A program made the translations under genes and the position numbers. This document shows positions 10,923 to 23,649 of a DNA stretch of 64,000 nucleotides, piece after piece. Each line of letters opens with the position of its first letter. Position 1 is the stretch's first letter. This stretch comes from Imbricaverruca yamaguchii (taxonomy: Eukaryota; Arthropoda; Thecostraca; Neoverrucidae). The notes beneath the pieces are model-generated. The model worked only from the letters and a program-made list of their open reading frames with translations, did not search any database and was not told the DNA's origin. The DNA lies in contig JAOTOL010001268.1 of NCBI GenBank assembly GCA_034440575.1, positions 248,001-312,000 of the forward strand, written 5' to 3'.

Positions 10923-13300
10923 CTGCAATACAATGGCGCCAGCTTACAATACAATGGCGCCAGATTACAATACAGGGGCGCCAGCTTACAATACAGGGGC
11001 GCCAGATTACAATACAGGGGCGCCAGTCTACAATACAGTGCCACCAGCCTACAGCACAGTGGCGTCAGATCTACAATACAGTGGCACCAGTCTGCAATAC
11101 AGTGGCACCAGTCTACAATACAGTGGCACCAGTCTGTAATACAGTGGCACCAGTCTGCAATACAGTGGCACCAGTCTGTAATACAATGGCACCAGTCTGT
11201 AATGCAATGGCACCAGTCTGTAATACAGTGGCACCAGTCTGTAATACAATGGCACCAGTCTGCAATACAGTGGCACCAGTCTGCAATATGGTGGCACCAG
11301 TGTGCAATACAATGACACCAGTCTACAATACAGTGGCACCAGTCTACAATACAGTGGCACCAGTCTACAATACAGTGGCATCAGTCTACAATACAGTGGC
11401 ACCAGTCTACAATACAGTGGCACCAGTCTGCAATACAGTGGCATCAGTCTACAATACAGTGGCACCAGTGTGCAATACAATGGCACCAGTCTACAATACA
11501 GTGGCACCAGTCTACAATACAGTGGCACCAGTCTACAATACAGTGGCACCAGTCTACAATACAGTGGCACCAGCCTACAATACAGTGGCACCAGTCTACA
11601 ATACAGTGGAACCAGTCTACAATACAGTGGCACCAGTCTACAATACAGTGGCATCAGTCTACAATACAGTGGCACCAGTCTGCAATACAGTGGCATCAGT
11701 CTACAATACAGTGGCACCAGTGTGCAATACAATGGCACCAGTGTGCAATACAATGGCACCAGTCTGCAATACAGTGGCACCAGTCTACAATACAGTGGCA
11801 CCAGTCTACAATACAGTGGCACCAGCCTACAATACAGTGGCATCAGTCTACAATACAGTGGCACCAGTCTACAATACAGTGGCACCAGTCTACAATACAG
11901 TGGCACCAGTCTGCAATACAGTGGCACCAGTCTACAATACAGTGGCACCAGTGTGCAATACAATGGCACCAGTCTACAATACAGTGGCACCAGTCTGCAA
12001 TACAGTGGCACCAGTCTACAATACAGTGGCACCAGTCTGCAATACAGTGGCACCAGTCTACAATACAGTGGCACCAGTGTGCAATACAATGGCACCAGTC
12101 TACAATACAGTGGCACCAGTCTGCAATACAGTGGCACCAGTCTACAATACAGTGGCACCAGTCTACAATACAGTGGCACCAGCCTACAATACAGTGGCAC
12201 CAGTCTACAATACAGTGGAACCAGTCTACAATACAGTGGCACCAGTCTGCAATACAGTGGCATCAGTCTACAATACAGTGGCACCAGTCTACAATACAGT
12301 GGCACCAGTCTGCAATACAGTGGCATCAGTCTACAATACAGTGGCACCAGTGTGCAATACAATGACACCAGTCTACAATACAGTGGCACCAGTCTACAAT
12401 ACAGTGGCACTAGTCTGCAATACAGTGGCACCAGTCTACAATACAGTGGCACCAGTCTACAATACAGTGGCACCAGCCTACAATACAGTGGCACCAGTCT
12501 ACAATACAGTGGCACCAGCCTACAACACAGTAGGGTCAGATCACAATACAATGGCACCAGTCTACAATACAGTGGCACCAGTCTGTAATACAATGGCACC
12601 AGTCTGTAATACAATGGCACCAGTCTACAATACAGTGACACCAGTCTGTAATACAATGACACCAGTCTGTAATACAATGACACCAGTCTGCAATACAGTG
12701 GCACCAGTCTGCAATACAGTGGCATCAGTGTGCAATACAATGACACCAGTCTACAATACAGTGACACCAGTCTACAATACAGTGGCACCAGTCTACAATA
12801 CAGTGGCATCAGTCTGTAATACAGTGGCACCAGTCTACAATACAGTGACACCAGTCTGTAATACAATGACACCAGTCTGTAATACAGTGGCACCAGTCTA
12901 CAACACAGTGGCATCAGATCACAACACAATGGCACCAGTCTACAATACAGTGACACCAGTTTACAATACAGTGGCACCAGTCTACAATACAATGACACCA
13001 GTCTACAATACAGTGGCACCAGTCTACAATACAGTGGCACCAGTCTGCAATACAGTGGCATCAGTCTACAATACAGTGGCACCAGTCTACAATACAGTGG
13101 CACCAGTGTGCAATACAATGGCACCAGTCTACAATACAGTGGCACCAGTCTACAATACAGTGGCACCAGTCTACAATACAGTGGCACCAGTCTACAATAC
13201 AGTGGCACCAGTCTACAATACAGTGGCACCAGTCTACAAAACAGTGGCACCAGTCTACAATACAATGGCACCAGCCTACAGCCATCACAACCGTCAGGGC
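10923..13300. repeat. 21-bp minisatellite, acceptor side of the 10804-10922 exon
   Basis: More than 100 copies of caatacagtggcaccagtct(a). On the minus strand each is ccactgtattg(c/t)agactggtg, repeating the true acceptor cattgtattgcag|ACGGTG. It resumes at 20705-21005 beyond the inserted LINEs. Confidence 0.92.
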
Positions 13301-13576
13301 TAAAAAAGGACCCAACCTTAAAAAAATAAAAAACACTTTAATAAAATGGCACCCATTCTACAATAAAGCCACCCCGATTTAAAATACAACCACCCCAATA
13401 TAAAATAATAAAACAACCATCTAAAAAAAAAAAACAACCTTGTAAAAAAAAAGCACAACCATCAAAAATACAGGGCCAACACTCCACAACAAAGTCACCC
13501 ATCTAAAATAAAATTGCACCCATCTTCAAAAAAGTGGCCCCCATCTACAAAACAGTGGCACCAGTCTACAAAAAAG
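13301..13576. repeat. Degraded, A-rich tail of the 21-bp array
   Basis: Recognisable but corrupted units (aatggcacccattctacaat) with A runs; possibly low-quality consensus. Confidence 0.5.
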
Positions 13577-14296
13577 TGGGAATTTGTTAAATTCAGTCTG
13601 CCGCCAGGCGTTGAGGAGGAAACACGTGTTTGGTGGGGCTACTACATACGAGCTAAGTGTTGCGGAAAAGGACGGTGTACTGGGATAAATTGTGTATAGA
13701 TATTTAGCGGTTGCTTCTGAGCGTATATTTCAACAGTTTTTATCAAATAAGTATTTTTGACCAGCAAATTAGGCTATATTAACCCAGGGAGGCTGCCCAG
13801 CGCCATTTTGTTAAGTTCTAAGGGTGTTGGCTGTGTCAATTTGGTGTTTAAGTTTAAGATAGATTTTAAGACTAAGATAGTAGGCATAGCATTACACTAG
13901 GTATATCTTCATATCCTAGTGTAACTGCAGGATTGTTGGGTGTTGTGGACGGGTACTACAGTGTTTGATTCAGTGGTGTATATTTGTGTGGTGTGAGCTC
14001 TGTAGTGTGTAATTCTAGAGTGTATAATTCTATAGTGTAGGCTTCTGTAGTGAATAAGTTTGTGTCAAATTGGTGTGTAAGTTTAAGATAGATTTTAGGA
14101 CTAAAATAGTGGGCATAAATTACAGTAGGTATCTTCATATCTAGTGTAATTATACGGGATTATAGTGTATTGTAGATACTTATAGGCTATATTACTGTAT
14201 TACTGTAGATATATTACAGTAGATACTTGTAGGCTTACAAGCTTACAGTAACTAGACTTAGTACTAAGAGTAGAAAGAAAAAAAACAACAACAAAA

Positions 14297-15173
14297 ATGG
14301 AAGGAGACTGTGGGAATTGTAAGTGTGTGGGAATCATTGGGGACTTGAGTAAGAGGTTAGATATGTTAACGGGGGGAGGTGGAGCGCTTGAAGTGTTTGG
14401 TGGCGGGACCCATCATGGGAGGTGCCAGCCAGGCAACTCGGGTGCCCGAGCGGAGGACTGATGGGAGTTCGGATGGCTTGGTCCGGGATGGTGGCAGTTG
14501 GAAGGTGGCAAGGCGCCATAGCACCCGACTGGCGCTAAGGAAGGTGGACATGGGCGTCCCAATTAAAAATAGGTTTGATGCACTGGAGGAGAGGGAAGGT
14601 AATGATGAGAGGGACGGAGGTGGGGATGACCAGATGGCTGAAGATAGAGATGGAGAGAGAGAGGTTTTAGTCATAGGGGATTCCAGGGTTCGGTACATGG
14701 ATCGAACATTTTGTAGCAAGAACCCCAGCAGACGGATGCGTGTTTGCTACCCGGGAGCGCAGGTGAAAGATGTTAGGGATAGGCTGGAGGGAGTAATGAG
14801 GGGAAGTGGAGAGGGTGCAACGGTAATTGTGCAGGTTGGAGTTAACGATGTAGGAAAAAATAATACAGAGGAAACAATGAAAGCCTATAGGGCTTTGATA
14901 GGTAGTTTAGCAGGAAGTAGGAAAAGAGGAGTGGTGACATCCATCCTCCCTATGGTCCATGCAAGCATGGAGTGGTATTCGAGGGCCATTGGGCTCAATA
15001 CCAGGGTGGCCAACATTTGTAAGGAGCTTGGGGTGCAGTTCTTGGATTTGTGGGGGGAGTTTTGGGGGAGGACGGAGATGTTTGCTTTAGATGGATTACA
15101 TCTGAGCAAGAGAGGAGTGGAATTGCTCAGCAATAGGTATGAGGAGGCTCTCAACAGGAAACAGAGAAACTAG
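14297..15173 (+). pseudogene. LINE ORF1, SGNH-hydrolase-like, frameshifted
   Basis: Starts MEGDCGNCKCVGIIGDLSKR (Cys pair), then changes frame after a G run near 14370. The esterase part shows VLVIGDSRVRYMDR (GDS block), VGVNDVGKNN (GxND block) and LDGLHLSKRG (DxxH block), so Ser, Asn, Asp and His positions are present. Confidence 0.8.
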
Positions 15174-15180
15174 GCAGGAC

Positions 15181-15990
15181 ATGGGGGATGTAGCTGATAA
15201 AGAGAGAAGCATAGCAAGCAATGGAAGGAATAATGTATCATGTTTTTATGTCAATGCCAGAAGTGTTAGGAACAAAATTGGGGAACTGCATGCATATATG
15301 TTGTCTGAACAGCTAGATTTGGTGTGCATAACAGAAGCATGGGTTAACGAAAGCATGTTTGGAGACAACTTGCAAGAATTTGAATTGACAGGCTACAACA
15401 TGCATGCCTATCAAAGAGAGGCAAGGATAGGAGGTGGCATTCTCTTGTATGTTAGGCAAGTAATGAAATGTCATTCCATAGAGGATGGAGTACATAGTGC
15501 AGGAGTAGAATCTTTGTGGTTAGATATAATTCTGAAGAATGGAACAAAATTTAGGATTGGGGCATTCTATAGACCTCCAGACCAGAATGAAAACACTGAC
15601 AGGCTGATGCAGGAAGAGATAAGTAGGAGAGTACAGGAGAGAACTATTTTGTTGGGGGATTTCAACATAGCAGGATTGGGAAACAAAACAATAGGTGTAA
15701 GCAAATCAGAAAGATGTTTCATGGCTTGTTTTGAGGACAATTTCTTCTTTCAAATGATACACGAGCCTACAAGGGAAAATAAAATATTAGATCTAGTGCT
15801 TACTAATGAGGAAAATTTTGTGCAAAATGTTAACGTAGGAGAGACCTTTGGTAATAGTGATCACAACATTATACGCTTCTCATTATATGTTGGAAGGGTA
15901 GCAACCAACAGAATATTGATTCCGAATTTTACAAAAGGGAATTACAGTGAGTTCAGGAGCTTCCTAAGTTAAATTAATTGGGAAGTCATA
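15181..15990 (+). pseudogene. LINE ORF2 5' part, APE-type endonuclease
   Basis: FYVNARSVRNKIGELHAY, ITEAWVNESMFGDN, FRIGAFYRPPDQ, ILLGDFNIAG and FGNSDHNIIRF are endonuclease motifs. It ends with a TAA in place of a sense codon (15970-15972) and the nested insertion soon after. Confidence 0.85.
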
Positions 15991-15999
15991 TTGAATGGC

Positions 16000-18422
16000 T
16001 TAGATGCTTAGATGCTTTTGCCTAGGGCTAGAGCCTTCCCTGAGTGGAGCTCTAGGGCACTGGCAGCCAACGCCAGGGAAGGTAAGCTCTGCCATGAGCT
16101 AGGTTTCACCTTTGTAGACGAGTGGTGCAGGTTTTATGCATCGTGAGACCTCTCAGAGGGATGGCCTGCACTTCTCTGAGAAGGGGGTCCATGTGTTGAG
16201 TTGGCATATTCCTGAGTTGGCAAAGTGTACGAGCAAGTCCTTCATGGAAACTGGGGAATGGGGTGGGGAGGGATGAAATTGCATTGCCAACTCAGGAATA
16301 TTCCAATAGTGTCAGCCAAGGCAATAGAACCTCAAAGCCAGCAAATAGGGACAGCAGTAGTTCAAGGAGACAGAGTGGTAGTTCATCTAGTGATAAAAGA
16401 ACTCCTCAGTATGAGAAAGCCAAAGGTGGTTATGGAGCATTTGTTAAGTGTATGCTGTTTAATGCTCAGAGTATCCGGTCCAAATTTGATGAGTTCAAGT
16501 GTTATGTTGCTGAGGAGGAACCAGATTTTGTTTGTATTACGGAGGCATGGGTCAGTGAAGGGTATTTTGGAGATAACTTGCAGGACTATATGTTTTCGTG
16601 CAATAGAGGTCCAGCAATGAAAGGGGGTGGTGTAATGCTCTATATGAATAGCTTATTCAGTTTAGAGATGGTTGAGGAGCTGAGTAAGCAGTTTAAATCA
16701 GTGTTTACATTGGAAGATATGACCCATCTGCCGACCGTACACCATAGTTCAGTGACATGTGATCTGATAAATGATGTTGATATCATTGATAGTGATGTTG
16801 TTTACAGTCATATCAGGAAAATAAAGCCAAACAAGGCAGCAGGACCTGATTAAATTTATGCTAGGGTGTTGCGGGAAACTGAAAATGAACTGGCATTTTC
16901 ACTTAGTATAATATTTTGTAGATCAGTTTCACAAAATGAAATTCCAACAGATTGGAAAAGGGCAAATGTAGTTCCTATTTTCAAGAAAGGAAAAAGAGGG
17001 AAAGTTGAAAACTATAGGCCAGTAAGTCTCACATCCCTACTCTGCAAGGTACTCGAATCAATTATCAAGGATAGAAAAGTTAGTTATCTGGAAGGAAACA
17101 GATTGACTCAAGATACTCAAAGTGGGTTTAGGAAAGGACGGTCGTGTCTCACAAATCTCTTGGACTCTTTTAACTTCGCCACAGAACAATTTGATCAGGG
17201 AAATCAGGTTGATGTAGCATACCTGGACTTTAGTAAGGCCTTTGATAAGGTACCCCATGAACGGTTAATGATACAGCTTCAGGCCCATGGCATTGCAGGT
17301 AGCATCTTAAAATGGATAGAGTTGTGGCTTTCAGATAGACAGCAAAGAGTGATGCTAAATGGTACAAAGTCATCATGGCAAAATGTTCTTAGTGGAGTCC
17401 CCCAGGGGTCAGTACTGGGGCCACTACTGTTCATGATATTTGTAAATAACATTGAAAGTGGCCTAAGCAGTAAAGTTTTGAAATTTGCTGATGATTTGAA
17501 GGTCTTTAGGACAATAACAGGTCAAGATGAGCATATCTCGCTGAAAAAGACTTAGACGAACTTGTGAAGTGGTCTGAAGAATGGCAAATGAAATTTAATT
17601 TTGATAAGTGCAAAATCATGCATGTAGGTAAGCAGCATATGAAGACCCCATACTTGATGGGTGGCCAAGTGCTATCAGTAACTCAACAGGAGAAGGATTT
17701 AGATGTTATTCAAAGCACAAAATTGGGGGCATCAGAACAGACCAAGGAAGCCAGGAAGAATGCACTGAGAATGCTCGGGGCAATAAATAGGAATGCATCA
17801 TACAGAAGTGAGGAAGTCATCAGGAAGCTTTACTGTGCAGATGTCAGGCCACATTTGGAATACTGCATCCAAGCTTGGTCTCCTAGCTATGAAAAAGATT
17901 GGTGGCTTTTAGAGAGAGTACAAAAGAGGGCTACACAAATGTTTAATGGCATAAGCATCCTGGCATATGACGAAAGATGGAAGAAATTGAACATGTTTTC
18001 GCTTACGTATAGAAGGCTGAGAGGAGACCTCATCGAGGTCTTTAAATTTGTCCATGCTCTGGAGAGGGGATTCCTTGGGAAAATGTTTGAATTGAACAGA
18101 AATGATGCAATTAGAGGTCATAAATTCAAAATTAAAGTTAACCACAGCAGAACAAGGTTAAGACAGACTTTCTACACCAACAGGTGTAGTAGAACACTGG
18201 AACCAGCTGCCAGAAAACATTGTCAGTAGCAGCACATTGAACATCTTTAAAAACAGCATAGACAATCATTATCAGAATAGAGGGCTTGCTTTTCAGTATT
18301 ACCGGGAGGGCTGTTTGACAAATTTGGTGGGCGACTGGTTCAGTGTACAGAGTGCAACGAAGAAGGGCCCTTGTGGCTCATAGTTGCACTAATCTTTTAT
18401 GTCTTTATGTCTTTATGTCTAA
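16000..18422 (+). mobile_element. CR1-like LINE (copy 2) nested in copy 1, 5'-truncated
   Basis: Begins in the ORF1 esterase C-terminus (HELGFTFVDEWCRFY). The endonuclease is partly deleted: DNLQDYMFSCNRG runs into MEGGG-like sequence, then VEELSKQFKSVF. It then has an RT with VDVAYLDFSKAFDKVPH, SGVPQGSVLGPLLF and FADDLK. RT is broken near 16854 and 17550. Tail is (tttatgtc)n. Confidence 0.85.
16866..18229 (+). pseudogene. Reverse transcriptase of LINE copy 2
   Basis: Palm motifs A (FSKAFD), B (GVPQGS) and C (FADD) are intact. A frameshift near 17550 splits off the C-terminal part (YCIQAWSPSYEKDWW, RRLRGDLIEVFKFVH). Confidence 0.85.
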
Positions 18423-20421
18423 ATGTGGACAATGATAAAAGATAAGCTATTTCAGGGTCAGGATAGGTTCATTCCCAGTAGGCAAATTAGATCAAACAGG
18501 GTTAAGCACCCTTCGTGGCTGACTAGGGAAGTTAAGCAATTACTGGACTCAAAGAAACAAGCATTCAAGAAACTAAAAGATACTAACTCTGGGTTAAACC
18601 TAGAATCATATAGAATAGCTAGAAATAAAGTTAGGAGGTGTGTTAGAGCATCTAAAAGACTTGCTGAAATCAACTTTGCTCGAGAATGTTCAGCAGGTAA
18701 TGCTAAGAGATTCTTTAGCTTCTATAAATTTAAGGCTAAAAAGTGTAGTGTAGGACCACTGGAGGTAGATGGGGAAATAGTGGTTGATGATTGCGACATT
18801 GTGGAATCCCTAAGCAAGCAATTCTCATCAGTCTTCACTAAAGATAATTCTGGTACAATAGGAACATCTGTAGGCCATGCCATGGCAGGTGATATGCTGG
18901 AGGATCTTACAATAACTACAGAAGCCGTAGAGAAGCAGTTGCAGAATATAAAACCTAATAAAGCTTCCGGACCAGATGAAATATATGCTAGGATCTTAGT
19001 AGAGTGTGCTAAAGCTTTAGCAACTCCCCTAGGTATCATTTTCAGGCGATCTATGGAGTATTCAGAAGTACCTGAAGATTGAGAAATGCAAGTGTAGTAC
19101 CAATTTTCAAAAAGGGAAATAGGAAGAGTGTAGGAAACTACAGGCCAGTCAGTTTGACCTCATTAGTTTGCAAAGTACTAGAAAAGCTGGTTAAACAGAA
19201 TGTTCAGATTCATCTTGATAGGCACAACCTTTTAAGGGATACTCAACATGGATTTCGATCTCAAAGGTCTTGTTTAACTAACCTATTGGAGTTCATTGAG
19301 TATGTTACCAAAGAAGTAGACAATGAAAGCAGGATGGATGTTGTGTACTTGGACTTTAGCAAAGCTTTTGATAAAGTTCCACATGGAAGGTTAATTCATC
19401 AATTACAACAACATGGGATTGTAGGAAAAGTTCTACATTGGATTGAAGCATGGTTGCAGGGAAGGAAACAAAGGGTAGTATTGAATGGATGTAAATCTGG
19501 TTGGAAAGATGTTCTGAGTGGAGTGCCACAGGGCTCTGTTCTAGGGCCCCTCCTCTTTATCATCTTTGTGAACAACATTGAAGTAGGGCTGAGGAATAGA
19601 GTGTTCAAATTTGCTGATGACATCAAGCTGGTAGGAGTGGCTAACAGCAGAGATCAATCTAGTAATATTCAACTAGATTTGGACGACCTAAAAGAGTGGG
19701 CTGATCAATGGCAGATGACTTTCAACTATGATAAGTGTAAGGTTATGCATATAGGGTCTGCAGGCGAGACATTCAGTTATAAAATGGGAGGGAGGGAACT
19801 GGATGTTATTGAAGAGGAAAGGACTTAGGTGTGTTGGTCTCAAAAGACCTTAAAGCAGAAAAACAATGTATCTCAGCTAGAAATAGGGCACTCAGAATGC
19901 TGGGACTCATTAATAGAAGTGTGAAATATAAGAGCAGGGAAGTCATGAAAAAGCTGTACTTAGCATATGTGCGGCCCCACTTGGAGTACTCTGTACAAGC
20001 ATGGAGCCCCTACCTAGAAAAGGATATAGATATGTTAGAAAGAGTCCAGCGCAAAGCCACTAGACTCGTCAGTGGATTAAGTAACTTAGAATATGGAGAA
20101 AGGCTTAATGCATTAGATATGTACTCACTCAAGTATAGGAGATTAAGGGGAGACATGATTGAAATGTACAAAATTGTTAGAGGGCTAGATCAGGTCAATT
20201 TGAATGATGCTCTGCAGTTTAGAGTATCCCATAGGGGTCATCAATTCAGGTTAGACAAAATGAGGTGCAGGACAGTTAAACGACAACAGGTCTTCAGTCA
20301 AAGGGTTGTTGACCAATGGAATAGGCTGCCTGCTGATGCAGTGGGGAGTCCCTCATTGAATGTCTTTAAAAGTAGGGTGGATAATTTTTTTAGACAGGAA
20401 AATGTTGTTTTTGAATTCTAA
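18423..20421 (+). pseudogene. Reverse transcriptase part of LINE copy 1
   Basis: Resumes with MWTMIKDKLFQGQDRF after the nested element. Contains KPNKASGPDEIYARIL, then TGA for Trp at about 19079 (VPED*RNASVV), palm motifs YLDFSKAFDKVPH and FADDIKL, and a one-base loss near 19824. Ends SRVDNFFRQENVVFEF. Confidence 0.88.
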
Positions 20422-20704
20422 CTTGTGATGCATGGGATATTGAGTATTTTCACTAGCTATATAGGGTATAACATTATGCTAGTATTATGTTGTACTATAT
20501 GGGGTGTACCTAGCAGTGGATTTGGCAACTTCCTTTGCGATGTCATACAGATGAGATTGGCTGTGGTGGCACAGGTGGAGGGATTGCATGGGTTTGGAAT
20601 TGATAGGTGTGAACATGTACTTTCTAATATCTTCTAGACAGGCTTGGCCCAGATGGGCCCATTGTGGCCCTTATTAAGCCTTAACACTTTATGACTTTAT
20701 GACT

Positions 20705-21005
20705 TTATGTAATACAGTGGCACCAGTCTACAATACAGTGGCACCAGTCTGTAATACAATGGCACCAGTCTGTAATACAGTGCCACCAGCCTACAACACA
20801 GTGGCGTCAGATCACAATACAGTGGCACCAGTCTGCAATACAGTGGCACCAGTCTGCAATACAGTGGCACCAGTCTACAATACAGTGGCACCAGTCTACA
20901 ATACAGTGGCACCAGTCTGCAATACAGTGGCACCAGTCTACAATACAGTGGCACCAGTCTACAATATAGTGGCACCAGTCTGTAATACAGTGGTACCAGT
21001 TTGCA
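20705..21005. repeat. Continuation of the 21-bp array
   Basis: Same unit as 10923-13300, directly after the LINE tail. Confidence 0.9.
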
Positions 21006-21361
21006 TGAACACGGCTCTTGAGTTATAGCACCCGGGACACAGGGGCATTACGCCTTCCCGTAAATCACGCAGCTGGACCATAATGGTGGAGACATCGTCG
21101 GTAAAGGAACGACTATAAATAAGCAGGCCGGTTTTCATGGTGATAGTTCGGCTGTGCAAATAGCACACTGCACGTTGTACTTGCAAGTGCGCATTCACCT
21201 GACCCATGTGAGTGGCCTAGAGGTCAATGCTGTTAGCTTAACCCACATGATTGATCCAAATGCAACAGCTGTTGACCTGACCTACGAACTGACCTGAAGG
21301 CCAAGGCTGTCAGCCTGATCCATGTGAATCGCCTACGGGCAACCGCCATCTACGTGCCCAC

Positions 21362-21604
21362 ATGTTTCCTCACCCGAATGTCACAGCTGTTGATCGTGTG
21401 CCTGACCCGAAAGTCACAGCTGTTGATCATGGGCCTCACCTGAATGTCACAGCTGTTGATCATGTGCCTCACCCGAAAGTCACAGCTGTTGATCATGGGC
21501 CTCACCTGAATGCCACAGCTGTTGACCATGGGCCTCACCTGAATGTCACAGCTGTTGATCATGTGCCTGACCCGAATGTCACAGCTGTTGACCATGGGCC
21601 TCAC
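21362..21604. repeat. 33-bp donor-side minisatellite of the 21605-21727 exon
   Basis: About seven units. On the minus strand each is ATCAACAGCTGTGACATTC(A/G)G|gt, equal to the exon end and donor. The period is 11 codons, so the exon frame stays open through the array (INSCDIQVRPM). Confidence 0.9.
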
Positions 21605-21727
21605 CTGAATGTCACAGGTGTTGATCATGCCGGTGATGTCGGAGACGCGTCGGCGCGACTTGTCCACGGAGCGAGGTCTCACGCGTACCCGCCGCAGAGA
21701 CTCCACCTCCCGCTCCAGGGTGCGCAC
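21605..21727 (-). CDS. osp: osp exon, coiled coil then Arg-rich
   Basis: Phase 0-0 exon of 41 codons: VRTLEREVESLRR, an Arg-rich stretch PRSVDKSRRRVSD, then ITGMINTCDIQ. Acceptor tgtcgccag|GTG, donor ATTCAG|gtgagg. The last eleven codons and the donor are tandemly repeated downstream with a 33-bp period that keeps the frame. Confidence 0.88.
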
Positions 21728-21779
21728 CTGGCGACACAGCGGAGGGGCTCGCACGCCGCGCAAACGTCTCCGGACACCG

Positions 21780-22460
21780 GGGAGTACGGCGGCAGTCGGT
21801 CACAGTCACAGTCACGCACACATACACCTCCAGACACCGGGGAGTACGGCGGCAGTCGGTCACAGTCACAGTCAGCTACAGTCACACATACACCTCCAGA
21901 CACCAGGAAATACGGCGACAGTCGGTCACAGTCACACACCTCCAGACACCAGGGGTACGGCGACAGTCGGTAGTCACAGTCAGTTACAGGCACACATACA
22001 CCCTCCAGACACCAGGGAGTACGGCGACAGTCACAGTCACAGTCACAGGTCAGTATCTAAGCAGTGCGAGCACATACACCTCCAGACACCAGGAAGTACG
22101 GCGACAGTCGGTCACGGTCAAGTAACAGTCACAGTCACAGCTACAGTCAGTCACAGTCCAGTCACAGTCACACACACCTCCAGACACCAGGGGTGGGCTT
22201 AGCGAAGTCAGTCACAGTCACAGTCACTGTCACTGTCACAGTCACAGTCACAGTCACAGTCACACACACACCTCCAGACACCAGGGGTACGGCGACAGTC
22301 AGTCACAGTCACAGTCACAGTCACTGTCACTGTCAGTCACAATCACAGTCACAGTCACTGTCACTGTCACAGTCACAGTCACAGTCACAGTCACAGTCAC
22401 AGTCACAGTCACAGTCACAGTCACAGTCACTGTCACAGTCACAGTCACAGTCACACATAC
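21780..22460. repeat. Minisatellite grading into (cagtca)n
   Basis: Units with cacctccagacaccaggg-tacggcgacagtcggtcac, then a long agtcac hexamer tract (22200-22450). Confidence 0.85.
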
Positions 22461-22629
22461 ATCACAGCACCCCGACTCGGCCAGGCTATGGAAGCAAATC
22501 CTGGTGCACAGCTGATCGATAAACAGACGGAACCAACCAGATGTCCCTTCCCCTCCCCCCAAAAAAAAATCCTCTCGAGAAATAAAGCATCTGCAAAAGC
22601 ATAGGATCACACTGATAGCAGTTGTGAGT

Positions 22630-22790
22630 GGCGGTGGTGGCTATTTGTTTTTCGACGCGTCGACTGTTTTGGGTCACATACCGTCGCCAATCTCGCACAC
22701 CGATTGGTCGCGAGCAAAGATCACGACATGCGCGACTCGAACCCACAACCCTGTTGGCAAACGGGCACCTTGCCCCTTCAGCACTCTCTT
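22630..22790 (-). mobile_element. Divergent SINE family A copy
   Basis: Shows cgtcgccaatctcgcacacc and gcgactcgaacccacaac on the plus strand, i.e. a minus-strand copy, strongly diverged. Confidence 0.6.
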
Positions 22791-23317
22791 CCTCCCACAA
22801 AAAAATGCTGCAAGGCTGCAGCTTTTGCAAAGCTGAGTGCGGGAAAGCCGAGCGTTCTATTCACTTAAAGAGTCCACCATGAGATGCAGGTCTAGAGAAA
22901 ACGGCGGTGTTAAGACAACACATCAATTAGTTAAGTGCAAGTGACAGGTTCAAATATTATTTGCCAAATGGGTTGGTGGTGGCGAATTTTAACAAACAAA
23001 AAACGCCATACAAATTTCCGATTCGGAGAGCATCGCTTTTGCGTGCAGTTTAAGAAAAATGTTTTGAAGTAGATGGATAGATTGATGGATACGTTATTAA
23101 AACAATGAATTTTCTTATTCAAAATATACCTACGTCAACACATGAAGGCCCCACTAACAAGAATTTTCTTCCGAAAGTCCGTGGCAGCACAGTTGCGCCC
23201 TGCCGCTGCTGCTGTCTGCGTCAGCCGCTGTCTGCGTCAGCCGCTGTCTGCGTCAGCCGCTGTCTGTGTCAGCCGCTGTCTGTGTCAGCCGCTGTCTGTG
23301 TCAGCCGCTGGTGTGTC

Positions 23318-23372
23318 ATTGATTGATTGATTATTTGGGCTTTGGGGCGCATCAACGGCTACTGGTTATGTC
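23318..23372 (-). mobile_element. Short dispersed element with (tcaa)n tail
   Basis: attgattgattatttgggct + ttggggcgcatcaacggcta. The same sequence as the bounded insertion at 55619-55673; diverged relatives at about 44822-44870 and 50230-50280. Confidence 0.6.
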
Positions 23373-23472
23373 AGCGCCCACCGCTGGTGTGTCAGCCGCC
23401 GGTGTGTCAGCCGCTGCCTGTGTCAGTCGCTGATGTGTCGGTGTGTCAGCCGCTGGTGTGTCGGTGTGTCAC

Positions 23473-23649
23473 CTGCTGACGGTGCTGGGCTCGCTCCTGC
23501 TGCAGCTGGCTGTCACACTGGGCGCGCACGGCGGCCACAGTCTCCTGGGTGCGCCGGCAGAACTCGTCCACCGTCTGGCCGGTGGGCAGCGCCACTCCGA
23601 AGTCGGCCAGCTCGGTGCGGCACTGTTCCATCGCAGCTCGGAACAGGTG
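23473..23649 (-). CDS. osp: osp exon, coiled coil
   Basis: Phase 0-0 exon of 59 codons, HLFRAAMEQCRTELADF through QLQQERAQHRQQ. Acceptor gtcggccag|CAC, donor CAGCAG|gtgaca. The upstream region (23650-24240) has repeated variants of the acceptor (ttgaccag|cacctgttg). The downstream region (23200-23470) has short repeats of the type cagcggctgacaca resembling the donor context. Confidence 0.88.

Larger units (their letters stand above)
13577..20704 (+). mobile_element. CR1-like LINE (copy 1), split by a nested LINE
   Basis: Inserted in the 21-bp array, which continues on both sides. It has a 5' region (13577-14296), ORF1 with SGNH esterase motifs, ORF2 with APE endonuclease and reverse transcriptase, and an octamer 3' tail (tttatgac)n. 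Esterase ORF1 and octamer tail are typical of the CR1/L2 group. It is interrupted near 15990-18422 by copy 2, and inactive because of stops and frameshifts. Confidence 0.85.

Noticed and set aside
10841..13303. 820-residue plus ORF (YNTVAPV repeats) and 740-residue minus ORF
   Set aside because: Period-21 array gives the same heptad in every copy on both strands; the sequence is explained by the acceptor-derived minisatellite.
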